DNA of 64,000 nt, taken from positions 558,001 through 622,000 of the forward strand of contig NZ_FNKI01000001.1 of assembly GCF_900102925.1 (NCBI RefSeq). The letters are read 5' to 3'. This DNA is from Flagellimonas zhangzhouensis. Its GTDB lineage: Bacteria > Bacteroidota > Bacteroidia > Flavobacteriales > Flavobacteriaceae. Below the pieces are notes generated by a model. That model was not told the origin of the DNA. It saw nothing but the letters and a program-made list of their open reading frames with translations, and searched no databases. Made by a program: the position numbers and the translations under genes. This document shows, piece by piece, positions 1-7,444 of this stretch (its first letter is position 1; the number at the start of each line of letters is the position of its first letter).

Positions 1-1
1 T

Positions 2-511
2 ATTGGAATGCTGGATGCTTTTGATGAGGGCGAGTACCATTTTTTAGAGGATTCCGTGCACAATCTGAAAGAAAAGCACCGCTCAAATTTGTACAAAGAA
101 TACATCGGGTTTGTGTTTCAGCAATACCATTTATTGGATGATTTGACTGTTCAGGAAAATTTGGAAATGCCCTTGATCTACAAAAAATTTAAAGGCTCCG
201 AACGCAAAGCCATGGTGGCCGATATGTTGGACCGATTCAATATCGTAGGAAAAAAAGACCTTTTTCCAGCCCAGCTAAGTGGTGGTCAACAGCAATTGGT
301 GGGCATAGCCCGTGCCTTGATTTCCAATCCTAAACTCATTTTAGCAGATGAACCTACAGGAAACCTCAACTCCAAACAAGGGGAAGAAATCATGGACTTG
401 TTCAAACAATTGAATGAAGAGGGAGTAACCATTATTCAAGTAACACATTCAGAAAAAAATGCGGAATATGGTTCAAGAATTATCAATTTGTTGGATGGAA
501 GAATGATCTAA
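2..511 (+). CDS. ABC transporter ATP-binding protein, LolD/MacB type (5' end outside window)
   Basis: This is the C-terminal three quarters of an ABC ATPase; the frame is open at the left edge, so the Walker A loop lies upstream of the window. Visible are a Q-loop region (GFVFQQYHLLDDLTVQEN), the ABC signature LSGGQQQLVGIARAL, Walker B with its catalytic glutamate (LILADEPTGNL) and the H-loop histidine in VTHSEKNAEYG. The PTGNLNSKQGEEIM stretch after Walker B and the short C-terminus are typical of the LolD/MacB/FtsE-like family, which powers FtsX-type permeases in lipoprotein export, peptide efflux or envelope signalling. Its permease is presumably upstream and not seen. The signature reads LSGGQQQ rather than the more usual LSGGQQQR, with the following residues LVGIARAL instead of VAIARAL. 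The family assignment is sure; the substrate is unknown. Confidence 0.9.
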   Translation: MGMLDAFDEGEYHFLEDSVHNLKEKHRSNLYKEYIGFVFQQYHLLDDLTVQENLEMPLIYKKFKGSERKAMVADMLDRFNIVGKKDLFPAQLSGGQQQLVGIARALISNPKLILADEPTGNLNSKQGEEIMDLFKQLNEEGVTIIQVTHSEKNAEYGSRIINLLDGRMI

Positions 512-534
512 TCTTTAAGCACAAGATAAAAACT

Positions 535-579
535 CAAGTTCAAACTCAATGGAAAGGAAATTGTTGATTTTTGAACTTG
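535..579. terminator. Inverted repeat between convergent genes, possible weak bidirectional terminator
   Basis: Ten-base arms CAAGTTCAAA (535-544) and TTTGAACTTG (570-579) are perfectly complementary around a 25-base spacer. They sit in the gap between the ABC ATPase, which ends at 511, and the convergent oxidoreductase, which ends at 597. There is no clean T-run, so terminator function is only a guess from position. Confidence 0.35.
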
Positions 580-596
580 ACACTTGCGCTTGAATT

Positions 597-1718
597 TTAT
601 AGGTCTGCCAAATCGGCCAATTCTTTGCCGACCAAACTGCCTAGTGCAACACCCATTCCACCTAAACGAACCCCACAAAATATGGAATTGGAAATGGGTT
701 TTACAATGGGTGATTTTTGATTGCCAACGCCCATAATGCCACTCCAACGGCGCTCTATTTTTACGTTTTGATGGGGCAAAATCGTTTGGTTCAGCAATGC
801 TTCCAATTTGTTTTGTATGATTTCTGTGTGACCAAATTCAGTGGTTTCTTCCGTATCAAAATCTAGATTTCGACCACCGCCGAATAGAATTCGGTTATCG
901 ATGTTTCGGAAGTAATAATAGCCCTCATCAAAATGAAAAGTGCCTTTGATATGAAGATTTTTGATGGGTTCTGTAATCAAAACTTGAGCCCTTGCTGGCT
1001 TAATGGATTCTGATTTCAAAAGTTTAGAGGCAAATCCGTTGGTCGCAACAAAAACTTGTTTGGAATCAAATTCAAAGTTTTTGGTTTTAACCACAGCTTT
1101 TGTTTCCGCTTCCAATAACGCTTCTACTTCTACGCCATATAAAATGGGAATTCCATTGGACAAACACTTTTGAATAAGCGATCTCATCATCTTACCCGTG
1201 TCCAATTGCCCTTCAAAAACATGGGTAATGTATTGCTCCTGAATGTTTTCAAACCCAAATAGATTTCTATTGGGCAAAAACGGTTTCTCCCCAAAAACAG
1301 ACTCCATCAAATCATTCAAATAGGAAATGGAATCCATACACTTTTCAAAAAAAGCGGGTTTTTCCAAAGGAAAAAGTTCATGGCTACCGTGCAATTCAAA
1401 CCCAATGGCTGAATCTCCCAACAGATTGCGCAATCGTTGAATCCCGTTCCATCGCTTTTGAACGAGTTCTGCGACTTCTTGTTCTGTGTGATGCTCAAGA
1501 TCTGCCAACAACTCAGAAACACTCCCAAAACAAGCAAAACCCGCGTTTTTGGTGCTTGCTCCTTGGGGCAAACTTCCTCTTTCCAAGACCAAAATGTTGC
1601 TCTTGGGATACTTTTCTTTGAGGCTAAGGGCACAATTCAACCCAACAATACCACTTCCAATAATGGTAAAATCCACATTGGAAAACCAACTTTTATGCTC
1701 CCAATAACTTAATTCCAT
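597..1718 (-). CDS. FAD-dependent oxidoreductase, DAO (D-amino-acid oxidase/glycine oxidase-like) family
   Basis: A 373-residue cytoplasmic flavoprotein. The dinucleotide-binding fold begins near residue 16 with FTIIGSGIVGLNCALSL (GxGxxG) and ends in the acidic residue of ILVLERG that binds the FAD ribose. A second FAD contact region (KQVFVATNGFAS) lies near residue 220, and a C-terminal FAD-binding loop reads RLGGMGVALGS. The family oxidises amines or amino acids (glycine oxidase, sarcosine oxidase, MnmC C-domain); the substrate cannot be read from sequence. No signal peptide is seen. The ATG at 1718 lies only about ten bases after the hairpin that ends the accB-accC transcript, so the gene is either read through from accC or starts within that hairpin leader. 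It converges with the ABC ATPase. Confidence 0.85.
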   Translation of the reverse strand: MELSYWEHKSWFSNVDFTIIGSGIVGLNCALSLKEKYPKSNILVLERGSLPQGASTKNAGFACFGSVSELLADLEHHTEQEVAELVQKRWNGIQRLRNLLGDSAIGFELHGSHELFPLEKPAFFEKCMDSISYLNDLMESVFGEKPFLPNRNLFGFENIQEQYITHVFEGQLDTGKMMRSLIQKCLSNGIPILYGVEVEALLEAETKAVVKTKNFEFDSKQVFVATNGFASKLLKSESIKPARAQVLITEPIKNLHIKGTFHFDEGYYYFRNIDNRILFGGGRNLDFDTEETTEFGHTEIIQNKLEALLNQTILPHQNVKIERRWSGIMGVGNQKSPIVKPISNSIFCGVRLGGMGVALGSLVGKELADLADL

Positions 1719-1721
1719 AAA

Positions 1722-1746
1722 ACAAAAACCCCGATAAAATCGGGGC
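1722..1746 (-). terminator. Rho-independent terminator after accC
   Basis: On the minus strand, stem CCCCGAT/ATCGGGG (1729-1735 with 1739-1745) closes a three-base loop and is followed by TTTTTGTTTT. It stands 6 bases after the accC stop codon. Its T-run almost touches the ATG of the next gene at 1718. Confidence 0.9.
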
Positions 1747-1751
1747 TCTTT

Positions 1752-3110
1752 TTAATGATGCTCTAAATATTTTGGATCCATTTTAAAATCCTCCATAAAT
1801 TTGGTGGTATAATTACCCGCCAAATAATCTGGATGATCCATCAATTGACGATGGAATGGAATGGTAGTTTTAATCCCTTCAATTACAAACTCGTCCAAAG
1901 CCCTACGCATTTTGTTAATAGCCTCTTCCCTGGTTTGTGCCGTTGTGATCAACTTGGCAATCATGGAATCGTAGTTCGGTGGAATCATGTATCCGCTATA
2001 AACGTGCGTGTCCAAACGAACTCCGTGCCCTCCTGGGGTATGCAAGGTGGTAATTTTTCCTGGTGATGGTCTAAAGTCGTTATAAGGATCCTCCGCGTTG
2101 ATTCGGCACTCGATGGAATGTAATTTTGGGTAGTAGTTTTTACCAGAAATCGGAACACCACCAGCTACCAAAATTTGCTCACGAATCAAATCGTAGTCCA
2201 CAACTTGCTCGGTAATCGGGTGCTCTACTTGAATTCGGGTGTTCATTTCCATAAAGTAGAAGTTTCTGTGTTTGTCCACCAAAAACTCGATGGTACCCGC
2301 ACCTTCATACTTAATGTACTCAGCAGCTTTTACGGCCGCTTTACCCATATCTTCACGAAGTTTATCCGTCATAAATGGCGATGGAGTCTCTTCTGTCAAT
2401 TTTTGGTGTCTACGCTGAACGGAACAATCCCTCTCTGAAAGGTGACATGCTTTCCCGTATTGGTCACCTACTACCTGAATTTCAATATGGCGTGGCTCTT
2501 CAATCAGTTTTTCCATGTACATTCCACCATTGCCAAATGCAGCGGTTGCTTCGTTCACGGCACTATTGAAGCTTTTTTCCATTTCTTCCTCAGCCCAAAT
2601 GGCACGCATACCCTTACCTCCACCACCTGCGGTAGCTTTGATCATTACTGGATAGCCCATTTTTTTTGCTTCAGCTTTGGCGTGGGCAACATCTTTCAAA
2701 AGTCCTTCTGAACCTGGAACGGTCGGAACTCCAGCCTTACGCATAGTTTCTTTGGCCGTCGCCTTATCTCCCATTCGGTCAATCTGATCCCCTGAAGCTC
2801 CGATAAACTTGATATCGTGCTCAGCACAGATCTTTGAAAATTTGGCGTTTTCAGATAAGAATCCGTAGCCAGGGTGAATACCGTCGGCATTGGTAATTTC
2901 TGCCGCGGCTATAATATTTGGAATCTTCAAGTATGATTCACTACTGGGAGCAGGGCCAATACAAACAGCTTCGTCGGCAAAGCGGACGTGCAAACTTTCC
3001 TCGTCTGCCTTGGAGTACACCGCCACTGTTTTGATTCCCATTTCTTTACAGGTCCTGATTATCCTTAAGGCAATCTCTCCCCTATTTGCAATCAATATTT
3101 TTTTAAACAT
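1752..3110 (-). CDS. accC: Acetyl-CoA carboxylase, biotin carboxylase subunit
   Basis: The 452-residue biotin carboxylase uses ATP and bicarbonate to carboxylate the biotin on AccB, the first half of the acetyl-CoA carboxylase reaction that makes malonyl-CoA for fatty acid synthesis. It opens with [17 protein letters not shown], the typical N-terminus. The ATP-grasp glycine loop [15 protein letters not shown] lies near residue 160, and the catalytic/metal stretch [14 protein letters not shown] near residue 285. Length matches the family (about 450). An in-frame TTG nine bases upstream is ignored because the ATG at 3110 gives the canonical start. accB lies upstream on the same strand, separated by a strong hairpin. 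The product could also serve a propionyl-CoA-type carboxylase, but pairing with accB and fabH argues for fatty acid synthesis. Confidence 0.97.
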   Translation of the reverse strand: MFKKILIANRGEIALRIIRTCKEMGIKTVAVYSKADEESLHVRFADEAVCIGPAPSSESYLKIPNIIAAAEITNADGIHPGYGFLSENAKFSKICAEHDIKFIGASGDQIDRMGDKATAKETMRKAGVPTVPGSEGLLKDVAHAKAEAKKMGYPVMIKATAGGGGKGMRAIWAEEEMEKSFNSAVNEATAAFGNGGMYMEKLIEEPRHIEIQVVGDQYGKACHLSERDCSVQRRHQKLTEETPSPFMTDKLREDMGKAAVKAAEYIKYEGAGTIEFLVDKHRNFYFMEMNTRIQVEHPITEQVVDYDLIREQILVAGGVPISGKNYYPKLHSIECRINAEDPYNDFRPSPGKITTLHTPGGHGVRLDTHVYSGYMIPPNYDSMIAKLITTAQTREEAINKMRRALDEFVIEGIKTTIPFHRQLMDHPDYLAGNYTTKFMEDFKMDPKYLEHH

Positions 3111-3137
3111 AGAACACAATCTTAAATTCTGAATTCT

Positions 3138-3197
3138 AAATTTTAAATGGCTTTAATCCTCCTTATCAAGGGGATTAAAATTTAGCATTTAAAATTC
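3138..3197 (-). other. Imperfect palindrome in the accB-accC intergenic region
   Basis: An inner stem TTTAATCC (3152-3159)/GGATTAAA (3172-3179) continues inward as CCTT/AAGG around a three-base loop. Outer arms AATTTTAAATG (from 3139) and GCATTTAAAATT (3185-3196) are also complementary. The transcript of accB-accC could fold into a long hairpin here. No T-run follows, so it looks more like an mRNA stability or processing element, or an intergenic repeat, than a terminator. Confidence 0.6.
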
Positions 3198-3198
3198 A

Positions 3199-3690
3199 CT
3201 ACGATGGGTCTACCAAGAACAATGGTTGATCAAACTCAACTGGTGAGGAGTCGTCTACCAAAATCTTAACAATCTTACCTGAAACTTCTGATTCGATATC
3301 GTTGAAAAGTTTCATTGCCTCAATCACGCACAGCACATCGCCTTGGCTGATAGAGCTTCCAACCTCAACAAATGCTGGTTTGTCGGGGGATGGTTTTCTA
3401 TAGAAAGTACCAATGATAGGGGATTTAATGGTAATGTATTTTGAATCTTCAGCTTTTGAAGATTCAGCTGCTGGAGCTGCAGCTTCGGTGGCAACTGGCG
3501 CTGCTGCAACAGGTTGTGCCGCAGGAGCCTGAGCCATTGGAATTTGCTGAACAATTGTGGTTTCGGGAGAGCTTGAGCCCACTGCACCAGTACGGATGGT
3601 AATTTTGATGTCTTCCATCTCCAATTTCACCTCGCTAGCACCCGACTTGGCTACAAACTTGATTAAACTTTGAATTTCCTTAATGTCCAT
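3199..3690 (-). CDS. accB: Acetyl-CoA carboxylase, biotin carboxyl carrier protein (BCCP)
   Basis: A 163-residue carrier that holds the biotin shuttling carboxyl groups from AccC to the carboxyltransferase. The N-terminal helix ([20 protein letters not shown]) is followed by an Ala/Pro-rich flexible linker at about residues 50-85 and a biotinyl domain at about 90-163. Biotin is attached to the Lys of [12 protein letters not shown] near residue 127; bacterial BCCPs usually read EAMKMMN, and the MKLFN form is common in Bacteroidota. The C-terminal [10 protein letters not shown] is the closing strand. It lies 27 bases downstream of fabH and 88 bases upstream of accC, giving a fabH-accB-accC unit. 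Confidence 0.97.
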   Translation of the reverse strand: MDIKEIQSLIKFVAKSGASEVKLEMEDIKITIRTGAVGSSSPETTIVQQIPMAQAPAAQPVAAAPVATEAAAPAAESSKAEDSKYITIKSPIIGTFYRKPSPDKPAFVEVGSSISQGDVLCVIEAMKLFNDIESEVSGKIVKILVDDSSPVEFDQPLFLVDPS

Positions 3691-3717
3691 GGAATATAAA
3701 TTTGTTAGTTGTATGAT

Positions 3718-4713
3718 TTAAGAATTATAGGCCCATTTTAAATAAATAGATCCCCAAGTGAAACCTCCACCAAATGCGGCAAAGATTAAGTTGTCTCCTT
3801 TTTTTAATTGCTTTTCGTAATCCCAAAGCAACAAAGGTAAAGTTGCCGAAGTGGTATTGCCATAACGGTCAATGTTGATCATCACCTTTTCTGGTTCAAC
3901 TCCCATTCGGTTTGCGGTTGCATCTATAATACGTTTATTAGCCTGGTGTGGCACCAACCATTGCACGTCATCCTTGGTAAGGTTGTTGCGCTCCATGATC
4001 AATGCTGAAACATCTGCCATATTGGAAACGGCGAATTTAAACACCGATTTCCCATCTTGATAAACGTAATGTTGTTTGTTTTTTACAGTTTCTTCCGAAG
4101 CTGGTAAAATGGAACCTCCTGCATCAATCTTTAAAAATTGACGCCCAATACCATCTGAACGTAAATATTCATCTTGAAGTCCCAAACCTTCTTCATTGGG
4201 TTCAAAAAGAACCGCTCCTGCTCCATCACCAAAAATGATACATGTAGTTCTATCGGTATAATCCAATATCGAAGACATTTTATCTGCCCCGATGACCAAT
4301 ACCTTTTTATATCTACCTGATTCAATATAGCTCGCTGCGGTGGACATTCCATATAAGAAACTGGAACATGCAGCCTGTAAATCATAAGCAAAAGCATTTA
4401 CAGCACCGATTTCCGATGCCACATAAGCTGCTGTAGAAGCTACAGGTAAGTCGGGAGTGGCGGTAGCAACCAAAACAAAATCTATTTCGGATGGGTCTAC
4501 TCCCTTTTTTTGAATTAAATCTTCTGCAGCCTTAATGGCCATAAAAGATGTGCCTGCGTTCTCTTCTTTTAAGATTCTTCGCTCTTTGATTCCTGTTCTG
4601 GTGGTAATCCATTCGTCGTTGGTATCCACCATGGTTTCCAATAGTTTATTGGAAAGAACGAATTCGGGAACATACCCTCCTACAGCCGTAATTGCTGCCG
4701 TTGTTTTTTTCAT
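3718..4713 (-). CDS. fabH: 3-oxoacyl-ACP synthase III (beta-ketoacyl-ACP synthase III)
   Basis: A 331-residue condensing enzyme that starts fatty acid synthesis by joining an acyl-CoA primer to malonyl-ACP. The catalytic triad is visible: Cys116 in DLQAACSSFLYG, His256 in WLVPHQANKR and Asn286 in DRYGNTTSA. The N-terminal NDEWITTRTGIKERR motif is characteristic of FabH, as is the C-terminal FGGGFTWGS. Family length is about 320-335. In this family FabH accepts branched-chain primers, which fits the iso-fatty acids of Flavobacteriaceae, but that is inference. plsX, which often sits just upstream of fabH in other bacteria, is absent here: the preceding gene is rpmF, separated by a terminator. 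Confidence 0.97.
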   Translation of the reverse strand: MKKTTAAITAVGGYVPEFVLSNKLLETMVDTNDEWITTRTGIKERRILKEENAGTSFMAIKAAEDLIQKKGVDPSEIDFVLVATATPDLPVASTAAYVASEIGAVNAFAYDLQAACSSFLYGMSTAASYIESGRYKKVLVIGADKMSSILDYTDRTTCIIFGDGAGAVLFEPNEEGLGLQDEYLRSDGIGRQFLKIDAGGSILPASEETVKNKQHYVYQDGKSVFKFAVSNMADVSALIMERNNLTKDDVQWLVPHQANKRIIDATANRMGVEPEKVMINIDRYGNTTSATLPLLLWDYEKQLKKGDNLIFAAFGGGFTWGSIYLKWAYNS

Positions 4714-4836
4714 TTTAGCCTCTCTTTATTGTCAAAAACATTCAAATTTGACCCAAAAGCGGTGAAAATTAGTCATTTTATATGACTTTTCCCTCTAAAT
4801 CACCTCGTTTTTAAAATTAACGTTGGGCCATAAAAA

Positions 4837-4864
4837 AACTCCCGCTTGTTTTAAAACGGGAGTT
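4837..4864 (-). terminator. Rho-independent terminator after rpmF
   Basis: Stem AACTCCCG/CGGGAGTT (4837-4844 with 4857-4864) on the minus strand is followed by a run of seven T residues. It lies 23 bases past the rpmF stop and separates the yceD-rpmF transcript from fabH-accB-accC. Confidence 0.9.
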
Positions 4865-4887
4865 GCTTTATTTTAAGGAGTTTGCAA

Positions 4888-5088
4888 TTAAGCTGCAGTT
4901 TCTTCCTCAGTTTTGTCGATCAAAACCTGACCACGGTAGTACAATTTACCTTCATGCCAGTGTGCTCTGTGGTACAAGTGCATTTCACCTGTAACTGAAT
5001 CTTTGGCAATGGTAGGGGCTACCGCTTTGTAATGGGTTCTTCTTTTGTCCCTTCTGGTTTTCGATGTTTTTCTTTTAGGATGTGCCAT
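4888..5088 (-). CDS. rpmF: 50S ribosomal protein L32
   Basis: A 66-residue basic ribosomal protein. The start [20 protein letters not shown] is the standard L32 N-terminus, and the C-terminal half [20 protein letters not shown] matches the Bacteroidota form. It has no cysteines, so it is the zinc-independent type. It follows the YceD-family gene by 7 bases, the yceD-rpmF pairing found across bacteria, and is closed by its own terminator. Confidence 0.98.
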   Translation of the reverse strand: MAHPKRKTSKTRRDKRRTHYKAVAPTIAKDSVTGEMHLYHRAHWHEGKLYYRGQVLIDKTEEETAA

Positions 5089-5095
5089 TATAAAC

Positions 5096-5632
5096 CTATT
5101 TGTCCGTTAATAACTTTTTTAAATCGTCCCATCTGGGATCTGTTTTATCGTCTGATGATTCTTTTGTTTCCTTGGGTTGGAGTTCTTCCAACTTATCCAA
5201 GATTTCCGATTGCAACGTTCCGTCTTCTACACCAGGATGAATTCGTTTTTGTGGAACGGCCAACACCAACATTTCGTACACATATTGTGCAATATTAATT
5301 TGATGTTCCCCGTGTGGTATGATCAAAATCTCATCATCCTCGTCGTTGTATTCCTCGCCAAACTTAATGACAAGGTGCAAATCCGATTCGATGGATTGAT
5401 CAAAAGGCTCCCCCGTGAGGTCGCAATCCACATTAACAGTTCCCTCGGCTTCAATTTGTAATTCCATCATGGTGCTCATCTTTTCCAGAATGGCTTTTAC
5501 TCGGATTGAAGCTCCGTTAAACTCTTGGTATTCAAAAGACTCAAAGAACGCATTGTCAATCTCGTACACAAAATCATGTTTTCCCAGCTTCAGACCTGAA
5601 AAAGGGATAAAAAACTCTTTCAGCTTCATCAT
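5096..5632 (-). CDS. YceD/DUF177 family protein
   Basis: A 178-residue acidic protein of the DUF177 (YceD) family, which is found beside rpmF in most bacteria. In plants and cyanobacteria relatives bind 23S rRNA and assist its maturation; in this organism the role is inferred only from family and neighbour. Visible family features are the central [18 protein letters not shown] segment (usually CxRCL in family members with a zinc ribbon; here only one Cys is kept) and an acidic stretch [14 protein letters not shown] near residue 100. I start it at the ATG pair at 5632/5629 ([11 protein letters not shown]), not at the in-frame codon 45 bases further upstream, because [14 protein letters not shown] is the conserved N-terminus. 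It lies 7 bases before rpmF. Confidence 0.88.
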   Translation of the reverse strand: MMKLKEFFIPFSGLKLGKHDFVYEIDNAFFESFEYQEFNGASIRVKAILEKMSTMMELQIEAEGTVNVDCDLTGEPFDQSIESDLHLVIKFGEEYNDEDDEILIIPHGEHQINIAQYVYEMLVLAVPQKRIHPGVEDGTLQSEILDKLEELQPKETKESSDDKTDPRWDDLKKLLTDK

Positions 5633-5727
5633 TTCTACACTTAAGGTTTGTGTACCAGCCTTTAAAGGCGGGTGCAAAGATACTACTTATCTACAAAACT
5701 GCAATTTTATCAACAATAAATATCAGA

Positions 5728-6795
5728 TTATGAGTCAACTTTTTGTCCGCCCTTCCGTATTTTTTGCTTTTGCAGTGGATTTTTGGTCAATTCCAAGTAC
5801 TCCATTCGGTTCTTAAATACCTGAAGCGCCATAAATACCGCTTCTTTAAAAGAGCCCTCATCCGCCTTGCCTTTTCCAGCAATTTCATAAGCTGTACCGT
5901 GATCTGGCGAGGTTCGAACCCTGTTTAGGCCAGCGGTGTAATTCACGCCTTTTCCAAAGCTAAGGGTTTTAAATGGAATCAACCCTTGATCATGATAGGC
6001 CGCAAGGACCGCATCAAAATTTTCATGGGTTCCCGACCCAAAAAAGCTGTCTGCGGAATAAGGACCGTATACTAAAGTGCCTTTGGCGAACAATTCTTGG
6101 ATGGTCGGCTTCATTATTTTATCATCTTCCTCCCCGATAGTGCCGTTATCTCCGCTATGCGGATTGATACCTAACAGGGCAATTTTTGGTTTGCGGATGC
6201 CGAAATCCATTTTCAGGGATTTTTCCATAGTGGTCACTTTGTTCCGAATCAATTTTGGGGTAATAGCCTTGGCTACATCCTTTACTGCAATATGATCGGT
6301 TAGCAACCCAACGCGCAAATTGTTGGTCACCATAAACATCAAACTTTCCCCTTGCAATTCTTGGGCAAAGAAATCGGTGTGCCCTGGGAATTTAAAGTCT
6401 TCGGACTGAATATTGTTTTTGTTGATGGGCGCTGTGACCAAAACATCAATCTTGTTTTCTTTTAAAGCGGAAACTGCGGCACGCAACGAACGGATTGCAA
6501 AATCACCCCCTTCTTTGGTTGCTTGGCCATATTCGATTCTTGGATTTTCTTTCCAAACGTTCACGATATTGATTTTACCCTCAACCACCTGTGAAGCATC
6601 GCGCACCCCATGAAAGTTGATGTCAATGCTCAAATCGTTCTTTTGTTGGGAAATTATCTTGTTCGATGCAAATATGACAGGCGTGCAAAAATCCAACATT
6701 CTTGCGTCCTCAAAGGTTTTTAATGCCACTTCACACCCAATGCCGTTGAAATCCCCAATGGAAATCCCCAGCTTTATTTTTTGCGTTTCCTCCAT
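5728..6795 (-). CDS. pdxA: 4-hydroxythreonine-4-phosphate dehydrogenase
   Basis: A 355-residue NAD-dependent dehydrogenase of the DXP-dependent pyridoxal phosphate pathway; it oxidises 4-phosphohydroxy-L-threonine to the amino ketone used by PdxJ. The motifs are clear: GISIGDFNGIGCEVALKT at the N-terminus, the metal/substrate region FPGHTDFFAQEL near residue 140, INPHSGDNGTIGEED near 213, and YHDQGLIPFKTLSFGKGVNYT near 270 with the metal-binding His and Asp. PdxA usually has GDPAGIG; here it reads GDFNGIG, a form seen in Bacteroidota. It is divergent from riboflavin synthase across 58 bases and lies upstream of yceD-rpmF, a common flavobacterial order. The C-terminal tail KNPLQKQKIRKGGQKVDS is basic. 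Confidence 0.95.
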   Translation of the reverse strand: MEETQKIKLGISIGDFNGIGCEVALKTFEDARMLDFCTPVIFASNKIISQQKNDLSIDINFHGVRDASQVVEGKINIVNVWKENPRIEYGQATKEGGDFAIRSLRAAVSALKENKIDVLVTAPINKNNIQSEDFKFPGHTDFFAQELQGESLMFMVTNNLRVGLLTDHIAVKDVAKAITPKLIRNKVTTMEKSLKMDFGIRKPKIALLGINPHSGDNGTIGEEDDKIMKPTIQELFAKGTLVYGPYSADSFFGSGTHENFDAVLAAYHDQGLIPFKTLSFGKGVNYTAGLNRVRTSPDHGTAYEIAGKGKADEGSFKEAVFMALQVFKNRMEYLELTKNPLQKQKIRKGGQKVDS

Positions 6796-6815
6796 AAAAT
6801 CAATGCCGATATGGC

Positions 6816-6823
6816 TACTTTTG
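6816..6823 (+). promoter_or_regulatory. -7 promoter box (TACTTTTG) for riboflavin synthase
   Basis: TACTTTTG matches the Bacteroidota -7 consensus TAnnTTTG and lies 30 bases before the ATG of ribE. On the opposite strand TAGCTTTG (6829-6836) is similarly placed for pdxA, so the divergent promoters overlap. No convincing -33 TTG at the usual distance is seen. Confidence 0.5.
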
Positions 6824-6853
6824 CATTACAAAGCTAGTTAAATAATAACACAC

Positions 6854-7444
6854 ATGTTCACTGGTATCATCGAGACTTTGGGTAAAGTTGAAAATCTTGA
6901 AAAAGAGGGGGGCAATCTTCATATTACAGTTGCTTCGGATATAACTTCTGAATTGAAAATTGACCAAAGTGTGGCCCACAATGGGGTTTGCCTTACCGTT
7001 GTCTCATTAACAGATAAGAGTTATACCGTTACGGCGATTGAAGAAACCCTCAATAAAACCAATTTGGATGATCTTTCGATTGGTGATGTGGTGAACTTGG
7101 AACGCGCCATGGTGCTTGGTGCCCGATTGGACGGTCATATTGTACAAGGACATGTGGACCAAACTGCCCAATGTATTTCCATTGAAGAAAAAGATGGAAG
7201 CTGGGCCTACACTTTTCAATACGATTCTACATTGAACAACGTAACCATTGAAAAAGGTTCCATTACCGTTGATGGGGTTAGTTTGACCGTTGTTGATTCC
7301 CATAAAGACCAGTTCAGCGTGGCCATAATTCCATACACGCACGAGCACACCCGATTCCATACCTATAAAATAGGTACAGTGGTTAACTTGGAGTTTGATG
7401 TGGTCGGGAAATATGTTGCCCGATTATTGGAACTCCGTGATTAG
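6854..7444 (+). CDS. ribE: Riboflavin synthase, alpha chain
   Basis: A 196-residue enzyme that dismutates two 6,7-dimethyl-8-ribityllumazine molecules into riboflavin. It begins with the family hallmark MFTGIIETLG and consists of two similar lumazine-binding barrels, about residues 1-90 and 98-190. Repeat one contains SVAHNGVCLTVV; repeat two contains GSITVDGVSLTVVD, the paired NGxxLTV segments of the family. ARLDGHIVQGHVDQT links the halves. The end overlaps the convergent symporter gene by 4 bases. The symbol ribE is used for this enzyme in many genomes; ribC is the alternative. Confidence 0.97.
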   Translation: MFTGIIETLGKVENLEKEGGNLHITVASDITSELKIDQSVAHNGVCLTVVSLTDKSYTVTAIEETLNKTNLDDLSIGDVVNLERAMVLGARLDGHIVQGHVDQTAQCISIEEKDGSWAYTFQYDSTLNNVTIEKGSITVDGVSLTVVDSHKDQFSVAIIPYTHEHTRFHTYKIGTVVNLEFDVVGKYVARLLELRD

